Shown here: one piece after another, positions 55,739-64,000 of the stretch | Numbering within the stretch: the first letter of the stretch is position 1 | Layout of the letters: every line of letters begins with the position of its first letter | Source: Aldrovandia affinis | Taxonomy: Eukaryota; Chordata; Actinopteri; Notacanthiformes; Halosauridae | Assembly: GCA_029706075.1 (NCBI GenBank) | Contig: JAINUG010000304.1 | Span: 259,001-323,000, forward strand | DNA: 64,000 nucleotides | Direction: 5' to 3' | The notes under the pieces: model-generated | Seen by the model: the letters and a program-made list of their open reading frames with translations, nothing else | Told to the model about the DNA's origin: nothing | The model's database searches: none | Translations under genes and position numbers: made by a program

Positions 55739-56566
55739 TTAGGCCATAAGGTGAACAAGTTTTTCGTTTCATCTCGTTCCCATCAAACCCGACTACATAC
55801 TTTTTACTTCATAAAAAAGATCTATTGGTGCTGAGCGAGAAAATAAAACTTCTACTCGTGGAATCCTGCAGTTATTTTATAATCAGTGTTTAAATTCGGC
55901 ACTAGTACGTCCTGGGCGTAATCAGAGTTTGTTCACGAGTGGTGAAGCGGCCGTCACGTGATCCCGCTAGACCAATAAGGTGGCCGCTTTTTGGAACTAG
56001 CTTCCAAGATGTCTGCCTCCATGTCGTTAACAAGCAGTAGCGAAGATGATGGAAATCCTGCCAAAAGTCCTCCGAAAGTGCGCAAAAGGGATTATAAACA
56101 GTGCTATATGCATGTTACGTCCATAAAGAACGAAGAGGCAAAAGGTGAACTTAGAAAAAGTGCCTCGAACGTGATTTGTTTTCACACCTGGGCACTAGCC
56201 TACTTTTTAAATGCATTTTCCATAGACAACATCTGTATCTGTTTTTTTGTATTTGTCACGACCCATAAATGTATATGTACCCATAAATGTATATGTATAG
56301 CCTACTACCCTGATCCTTCCTCTTAGCAGATATTGTAGGTAGCAGATATTTTGCCTGCGTAACATGTAATTATGTGATTAATTGATTATGTAATGTAACT
56401 TCAGATCATTCAAATTAAGATATATCATATCTTTTTTAGAATACTTCAATCTGTAAATTACTGAAAATGTCATGCAATTTATTTGCAAATGATTTATAAC
56501 ATTTCAAAATTTGTGAAACGAGATTCACTTTCTAGACACATTTTTGGCGTTCACCTTATGGCCTAA
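55739..56566 (+). mobile_element. TIR element with conserved short ORF, copy 2 (both ends present)
   Basis: Left end 'ttaggccataaggtgaac', right end the inverted 'gttcaccttatggcctaa'. The internal ~580 bp matches copy 1 at 45292; the 3' 230 bp exist only here. 828 bp in all, too short for a transposase, so a non-autonomous deletion product. Superfamily not assigned; no clear target duplication seen. Confidence 0.8.
56009..56141 (+). CDS. Putative transposon-encoded first exon, copy 2
   Basis: Same ORF start as copy 1: MSASMSLTSSSEDDGNPAKS, then PPKVRKRDYKQCYMHVTSIK and the candidate donor AAAAG|GTGAAC. Function unknown. Confidence 0.4.
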
Positions 56567-56571
56567 TGGCT

Positions 56572-56940
56572 TTGAACAGTACTGAATACAGGGCTAAAAC
56601 AGTACAGACACTCTGATGTAAGCAGTACTGGCAGGATTCTACACAGCACTGGCTCAGTATTTAAACAGTACTGATGCATGGTTTAAAACAGTACTGATAC
56701 AGGGCTTAAACAGTACAGACACTGATGTAAGCAGTACTGACACAGGATTTTAACCAGTACTGGCACAAGGTTTAAAACAGTACAGACACTCTGATGTAAG
56801 TGACACTGACTTGTTTCTACACAGTACTGACAGGATTTTAAACAGTATTGACATGTGGTTTTAAGCAATATGGATATAGGGCTTTAAACAGTACTGACAC
56901 AGCGCTAAAACAGTACAGACACTAGGATGTAAGCAATTTG
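56572..56940. repeat. Degenerate ~24-bp minisatellite
   Basis: 'aaacagtactgacacagg' recurs about 14 times with variation, partly in a longer period that includes 'cagacactctgatgtaag'. Confidence 0.85.
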
Positions 56941-59200
56941 GCCAAAGGGTATTTCTCTCAAGCTGTTCCCCATCAGAGATCTTAACAGACCACCCTCTAG
57001 TCAACTACACATCCCTTTCCCAGGACAAACTGTTTTGTGTCTCCACAGGTGAAATTTGACATGCAAAGGGGATTCAGGTTAAGTTGGGATCTCAGCGCTG
57101 AGTGCATTAACAGGCTCTCCAGCTTCCTCATACCCGCACACATCCAGCTTCACATCAAGATAACCACAGGGACCATCTGTCTGATTGAGAACCCCCGCCC
57201 CTTGCACTGTCGAGATGCAGACAGACCGTTCTGCTCAAGGACAGGAGGTGGATGGAACAAGTCACGAACAGCAAACCTCTCACTGTGGCCAATGCGTGGG
57301 AGAGGTTGATTCACCATCTGTAAACTCACCCTATTCTGTGTAAATCACATATCCTCCCACGCAAGCACTTCTCACTGCTCCAAACAACAGCACAATCAGT
57401 CAGGCACTTCATGCTGTGGTGAAAAGAGACACATTCAAGTCATAGCGCTAAGTATATCAGAATTATTGAGACACTGTATAGAGCAGAGACCAGAGAACTG
57501 TTGTAGTGTGTGGATTCATTTGGAGGGATCTGCTCTATTAGGGTACTGGTATAAAATGTGTGTTGGGGCACTTTTTCTGAGAGGTGAAATGTTAAAGATG
57601 TAGGGGCCTAGCCAGGAAACAGTCTATTGTATTGTTAATCAAGTCTAAATGGTTGGCCTGAGTAGCCATTTGATCACCTATTCATGTATTCTACTGGCCA
57701 TTGTTGGTTTCAGGAGTTTCTCTGTCTCTTCCTCTCAATCACCTATTCACATGTCAATTACTGTCTCCATTTGGCTGCACAGATCCCTTGTGATTGTCAT
57801 ATGATTTACCCGTCTGCTTACAGTTCAATATCTTACAGCATATATCTCCTAAACCTGTTATTCCCACATACAGACTCATTTCCATCTCTCTCCAAAGCCC
57901 TGTTGTTATGTTTAAGCAGATAGAGTCAATGTCAAGTCAATGAGGCCTGAGTTACAGTGGGATCAGCTCAATGAGGGACACTTGACAAAGGCCTTGGCCA
58001 AATGTTGAGTTCCTTTGTACTAGCTCTGTCTGAATTTAATTACGAAAATAAAAAGTAGAAAGTAAAGAAACAAAACAAATAGTCTTGTAGTCCATCCACT
58101 TTCTCAACTTCACCAATGAATTGAAAGTTCAGTCTCCGATTTTTGAGTGAGACCATGAAACATAATACATGCTTTCAGAAATAAAGGGAGGGTGTGTACC
58201 GCACTTGCTGTATGTGCTTGTTGGCAGGGTTACAAGGCTGAGGAGTGGTATGTGTGGTCCAGACAGAACTCCAATAACACAACCACTGGTGAGGGTGAGG
58301 TCAGAGGTCAGACAGTGCACCAATGAGAAGCAGGGCATGAATCAGTGGTCAAAATGCAAGGGATAACTCCACCTTCCCAGAACTGTGTTCCATAACGTGC
58401 TCCTTTCAGCCTCCTCAGCTGGATAATTTCATTCACGTGCTGAGAGACTGACTCCCCTCCCCCTTTTCTGCAGTTTCCTCCAATCAGCTCTCCCCGTTTA
58501 CAGACTAAGCCAGTTGGTTCCTGGAATGTGATTTTTATTCTCAATGACGCTTTTTTCTTAGATTAGAGATTAGATGGAGGAGTCGCGTGGCATGGCAGGC
58601 CACATAGATTTGTGTGATTTAATTTTCTGCAGGGTTTATAATCCAACCAAAGTCCCTGGAAATGGGAATCTCTGTTGTGGAACACATGGTTCCCATGAGG
58701 CCATGGGGTGATTAAAACATGCAGTAATAAGGGAGGAACAAGATGTACCAACCGCTCTCCCCATACCTGCTGACTTCACCCTGGCTGGAATGGAGATACA
58801 GTGTCTGTGAGAGAGGTCCTGATTGGTGCAATGTGTATATGGGAGGATCCTTATTGGGTCAGTGCTTATGAGTGATGATCCTTGTTGGGCAAGTAGGAAT
58901 TTCCTAAATTTATGGTGAGGCAGCTCTGAATCCAGTCAAAGTCTACTATTAATTTTCCTCTTATAATAGGATACCCAAGCGAACAAGGAACATATGACTC
59001 CTAAAAGTTGTATAAAAATAGACTAATTTAAATGATTAATTAAATAAATAATTACAATTTAAATCTACAAATTTGTTCATAGGTTAATCAGATAGTAACT
59101 GGTGCAATCAGCCCACAAAACTATAACTCCAAGTAAGATTTAAGATTAAATATGTTCATGAAATACACTACACACAAGCCATTGAATGAGAAACAAAATA
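56941..59200. other. Intergenic DNA
   Basis: No gene or mobile element recognised; short frames such as 57037-57309 have no family resemblance. Confidence 0.4.
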
Positions 59201-59201
59201 T

Positions 59202-59690
59202 ACAGTGGGTATAAAAGGTATTCAATGTAATGCCCTTTTGCTAAGACACACCTAAATGAACTCTGGTGCAATCAATTGTCTTCAGAGGTCACATAATTAT
59301 AAAATAAGAGTTCACCTGTGTACAATAAAGGTGTTTCAAATGATTTCAAATTAAATACACCTGTCTGTGAGAGGTCCCACAGTTAGTGCATTTCCAAACA
59401 AGAGCTTCATCATGAAGTCCAAAGAACATTCAAAGCAAAGCCGAGAAAAAAGGTTATTCAAAAGCACCAATCGGGAAGGATATAAGAAGATTTCAAAGAC
59501 TTTGAATATTCCCCGGAGCACCATTAAATCCATCATAAAGCAATGGAGAGAATATGACACAACTGTGAATTTGCCTAAAACAGGCCGTCCTCTAAAACTG
59601 AATATCCATGCAAGAAGGGCACTTGTTTGGGAGACAACCAAGAGACCTATTGCAACTCTGAGTTAGCCTTGCATGGCAGGGAAAGAGAAA
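59202..59690 (+). mobile_element. Tc1-like transposon, third family, 5' part
   Basis: A terminal repeat of type 'acagtgggtataaaaggtat', then the transposase from the ATG at 59412: MKSKEHSKQSREKRLFKSTN ... YKKISKTLNIPRSTIKSIIK and NLPKTGRPLKL, the paired-like DNA-binding domain with the GRPR-type hook. A stop near 59664 ends it. The catalytic domain is missing. Confidence 0.82.
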
Positions 59691-62438
59691 TCTAAAAGGT
59701 AATCTAAAATGTGTGGATTATTGAAAATGTAGACAGTAGAAATGTCTAGATAACTTTTAGCAATACAAAAAGGCTCCCTCCCACATAATTACATTTCCTT
59801 GGGTGTAGGGGCAAAGCATGATAGTTATGAACCCAATTTATTTTTAGTTAAAGACTTTTAATTGAATGCCTATTGCATCCATATGTTACATAAGCCTGTT
59901 AAGTCAATTAAGCTAATTTTCAGCATGGAATTCATGTTCCCTAGTGAGACTGCCATACCAGACTGAAAATAAATATTTTTCTAACTTTAACTATGTGTAT
60001 CATTAACAGCTGCATCAAATGTTCCCTTTGTTTAAAATAACTTCATAATCCCTATATTTTATTTCCCACTTTTGAAAGCCCAGTCATCAGTTCTGTAGTG
60101 CCACAGCTAAGCTGTGCAACCACCATGCCAGAGGACTGCACATCCCGCATAGCTGGCGCATGCAGCCTGCTGGCATACGATCGACCAGAGGAGTCAATAT
60201 TGCGCAATGTGGCAATACCCCCCTGAAACTCTCCATCCCTGGGCAGCACTACGGCATGCTATGCGTCGCCCCTCAGGACTCCCAGCCACAGTCGGAACTG
60301 GCACAGTCCGGATTCTATTCCAGACCACGGGGCATATTACCAGAACCAGAGTTTTACCCAAATGCTCCAGTCAACTGCTTCCTTTAGTTTCTTCATCTAT
60401 GACTCTGCTTTTATTCCCAGCTTCCATGTCATGGTTCATTTCATTAGTGCATTTAAAAAGAAACCATTTTCTTCATTTGTTTAATCTCTGTCAGGCCTAA
60501 TCTTCATGCTGATGTAAAAAAGCCACAGTTGCTTCAAAGGGACTATCTGCCTGGAACAACAACAGGCACAAAACACAGCTTGCACAAACTTAATTTTCCA
60601 ATCAGAAGAATATAATTGCAAAAATGTTCCATCCACCAGTTAATTATGCTGTGTAGAATATAAACCAGCCCTTGCTCTGTGGAATATTTACGGGTGGAGG
60701 CAAGGGATAAGGGAAATTATGGCTGGAGGACCCCAGGATGTCTCAAACAGCCTTCAGCTTTTATGCACTCCCATTGGTCCAGATACTGCCTCTCAAACAT
60801 GAAATGCAGGATTACAGTGGCTTGGGTGTCACCAAGCCCTCAAGTGCTTTGATTAAAACACACTGTAACACAAGGATCTTAATCTCCAGTCCAGTAGAAT
60901 ATTTAGCCAATCAATGACTTCAATTAAGCACTTAAGTGAGTGTGGAAATACACTGAAAACCAACAGACACTGCAGCCTTCCAGGATTTGAGTTTGAGGTC
61001 CCTGCTATAAAGCTGTAAATTGATTGGAAACTGTAAACCTGGCTGTAAACTGAGAGGGCTCTCCAGGTCAAGGTCAAGAATGCATCTGAGGCCCATTTAA
61101 GTGCGGGACAGGAAAACGATCCTGCGGGAGAGTGCATGTCTCATACAAGGAACCCCCATAATCCGCTGCTTTCCAAGATGGTGAGAAGTGTGAAATGAAG
61201 TCATGACATCCATCAATACAAATCATCCAGCTTTTAAATGCACAGAAAAGCATGGCAGTCCACAGAAAACCAAACGGTGCTTCCAATCACCTGATAGGTG
61301 TGGTCGCATCCAGCAGGAAGTGCGAGTTAGAACTGAAGGCATGGGTGTGATCAGTGGCACGTGGGTGTGTGGATGTGGTCTGTGCACCCCTTTCCTCTTG
61401 ACCTCCTCCATGTCCTGTTTCTACACCCCACATTTCTGCACACGTACGGTACATCTCCAGCTGTGACAGGTGCACAGGCAAGACTGCAAATTATCAAAGA
61501 TGAACCAAATGTTGTCATATTTAAAAACACAAGAGCCCTGGACACAAGAGAGGTGCTTGGCCAAATGAGGCAGCAGCATGTTCACCTCCATACCACAGGA
61601 ACTTACATAACTTACATAAAGGGGCCCTCTCCCCTTTCCCCTAAAGTGGGGCATGTCCCCCTGAGCTGAATTACACGCACCATCACTCCCAGGCATCCTT
61701 GCAACATTGTCCCACCTCTCGCCCACAGAACTCTGGACTTCTCCGCATTTCCTCCAACACAAACACCACCTCAGGCCACCGTTCCCTCGGTTTGTGTGGG
61801 AGGCTTTAATAACACAAGAGAGTGGTGTAAATTAGTCCACATAACCCAAACGTATGCGTACGTCTCACTTTACAAATTCCTCCTCAAAAGACTCCCCTCC
61901 TCTTGGTGTAGTGATTCCACAAGGCAGTGTGGTATCAGTTCAATGGAGGGCGAACCTGAGAACGCTGCTTGCGGAAGTATGGGGAGGGGTGTGAGGACCG
62001 AATGGGGGGAGTAGGAGGACTGTGGAAGATTCACGGCTGGGAAGGGACAGATGTTTAATGTGCATGTCTCTGATAACCCGCTTTCAGGTAGCGCTTTGAT
62101 TAGGTCTTGTCCTAATACTGATAAAGCCTTTTATATCTGTTTTGTTTTTTATTTTCTGATTGAAAGGGGTCAATACTGACACAACTGGACTCAGCCTGCA
62201 TGCTGGGGGTTATTCATAAAAGTTAGTGTCCTGCTGATATTGTTTGTAGTGGCATGGGCTATGGTATGGTATAAAATCCTGACCATGCCAGTGCTGACTG
62301 TGGCTGGCAATCTCACAGGGTGGCACATAATTGGCCATATCAATTATCAGTGCTCTCCAGACCTGACGGAGGAGTAGAAGTATATGTTGGCCCTACAAAT
62401 GTGATTGGCTGCTCCAATTTCAGAGAATAGAAAGCACT
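59691..62438. other. Intergenic DNA
   Basis: Mostly unassigned. A fragment near 60940-61010 ('gaaaaccaacagacactgc', 'cttccaggatttgagtttg') resembles half of a hAT-type MITE. No gene supported. Confidence 0.4.
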
Positions 62439-62439
62439 A

Positions 62440-62895
62440 AACCTGCCCTACGCCAGCACCCTTACTACACTTGCCTTACTCCAGCACCCTCACTACACCT
62501 GCTTTACTCCAGTATCCTCACTACACCTGCTTTACTCCAACACTCTCACTACACCTGCTTTACTCCAACTCCAACACTCTCACTACACCTGCTTTACTCC
62601 AACACTCACTACACTTGCTTTACTCCAATGTCCTCACTACACCTGCCTTACTCCAATGTCCTCACTACACCTGCCCTACTCCAACACTCTCACTACACCT
62701 GCTTTACTCCAACACTCTCACTACACCTGCCCTACTCCAACACTCTTCACTACACCTGCCTTACTCCAGCTCCCAGCACTACATCTGCCCTACTCCAGCA
62801 CTCTCTATATACCTGCCCTACTACAGCTTCTTCACTACATCTGTCCTACTCCAGCACCCTAACTACACCTGACCTAGTTCAGCTCCCAGCATTGC
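62440..62895 (+). repeat. ~28-bp minisatellite
   Basis: 'ctccaacactctcactacac' with 'ctgctttact' repeats about 16 times with small length changes. Leu-Leu-Gln/Tyr-Ser frames in all three phases derive from it. Confidence 0.92.
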
Positions 62896-64000
62896 ACCTC
62901 TGTCCGCATAAATAGGGCAGTCAGGAAGGGCTAGGACAGAAATCCGAGAGGGTGTTGATGTTTAACAGCCATGTTTAAACTGGAATGTGAACCCATCCAG
63001 CAGGAGCCAGACAGTGTCACAGTTCAGGTATCAGTCAGTGTACGTAGACAAGTCAGTTTCAGAGCCATCCCACACAGATGATATGGAGGGGTGAGGGGCG
63101 ATGGGAGCAGGAAGGGGAGCCTGCAGCTGACAGCTGGGGAGTGCAACATGTGAAGAAGTCCAAGTCCTCATGCTTCCAGACTACTGTGTGCAATGGCAGT
63201 AAGTCATAGCCTCAGCAAGAGCCAGCTCCAAATGAGTGCCCTGAATGAGAACTGCAGTGCTAATCCAGGCTTTTTTAAAGCTGCATGCTTACCTAATATT
63301 TTAACCCTCTTACATACATATATTTCCACCCACTAAAAGGAGATTAAGTCCCAGGCTCAATGACATGTGGTTTTTTACTGTGGTGGGAATCTTACAGCAG
63401 GGGGTAATGGACTGTAGCCCACTGAACAACATGTCCACTACAATCAAAGGGACCTATTTGTCTCTCAGATACCCTGGAGGGCCTTACAGCTGCACTTTCC
63501 CTAAAATATTTTACATGCAAAAATATTTAAAAAATATATATATTTGTAAATATTTGACACCCACACACACACACACACACAGATATTGCACACATACACA
63601 TCAGTAAGCATTCCACTGGCAATGGGTGAAACCAAATGACTTGTATATCACAGTGACAGCCACCGCATCATGCATGTTTATTTGTTTCCTTGTCTGTTTG
63701 TTTATTTGTTTTTTCTCTAATCCGGCATTATGATATTGTTGCATGTGGACACAACCAAGAAAAAATATGAAACATCTGACATCCCTCTAATGCAGTTTCA
63801 GATTATGTACAGTATAGTCACCAGACTGATTTCTTTGAGTATCAAAATCTCTGTATGTGTGGACCTGTAGTATGATCTGGATTTTTTATTGTAATGAAGG
63901 AATCCCATCATAAACTCACAGTGGCTACATTACCCAACCTAAATTCACAGTACCTAAGGAAGCATATTCCGAACTCAGAGTAACTCACAGTGCAAAAGCT
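62896..64000. other. Intergenic DNA at the right edge
   Basis: Contains a short CA microsatellite (63560-63582). Nothing else recognised. Confidence 0.45.

Noticed and set aside
57037..57309. A 90-codon plus frame with balanced composition
   Set aside because: An acceptor-like sequence (CTCCACAG|GTGAAATTT) precedes it, but no family resemblance or matching neighbouring exon could be found.

Overview
The window reads as nuclear DNA of a ray-finned fish, most likely a teleost. The evidence is two vertebrate genes with short exons in long introns, very many CA/GT microsatellites, tRNA-derived SINEs with the teleost tail 'gataagagcgtctgctaaatg', and Tc1-like, hAT-like and other DNA transposon remnants. 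I cannot name the species. Nothing bacterial or organellar is present.

Layout. (1) 21-15535, minus strand: the 5' part of a class I unconventional myosin gene, best matched to myo1g. Sixteen consecutive coding exons can be placed by splice sites and phase. Together they give 708 uninterrupted codons, the complete motor domain up to the start of the IQ neck. The IQ motifs and TH1 tail lie beyond the left edge. (2) 15555-24400: upstream DNA with a decayed Tc1-like element (17818-18872), a MITE, a nested hAT-like element (21228-23153) and a tRNA SINE. (3) 24766-27661, minus strand: a three-coding-exon gene for an RBM43-like RNA-binding protein of 538 residues, with a candidate non-coding first exon and an IRF-type site near 28.5-28.75 kb. 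(4) 28.9-64 kb: no host gene recognised. This part is a mosaic of mobile-element debris: LINE 3' ends, a broken envelope-like ORF set (30.2-32.4 kb), a LINE endonuclease fragment, two more Tc1-like remnants, a three-copy ~0.45 kb tandem array, and an element of about 1.1 kb whose ends carry a THAP exon and a YqaJ-transposon-type exon facing each other. It also holds two copies of a TIR element with a conserved short ORF, a foldback element, and a repeat cluster of CCHC zinc-knuckle modules fused to a 36-bp coding minisatellite (49.6-52.8 kb). Finally there is a 2.3 kb TIR element with a second element nested in it, both with clean target duplications.

The two host genes are transcribed in the same direction about 9 kb apart. 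MYO1G is a haematopoietic plasma-membrane motor in mammals. RBM43 is an RRM protein. Nothing in the sequence shows that they act together. The most unusual material is in the mobile and repetitive part: the THAP/YqaJ remnant, the zinc-knuckle/minisatellite cluster and the paired ORF-bearing TIR elements.
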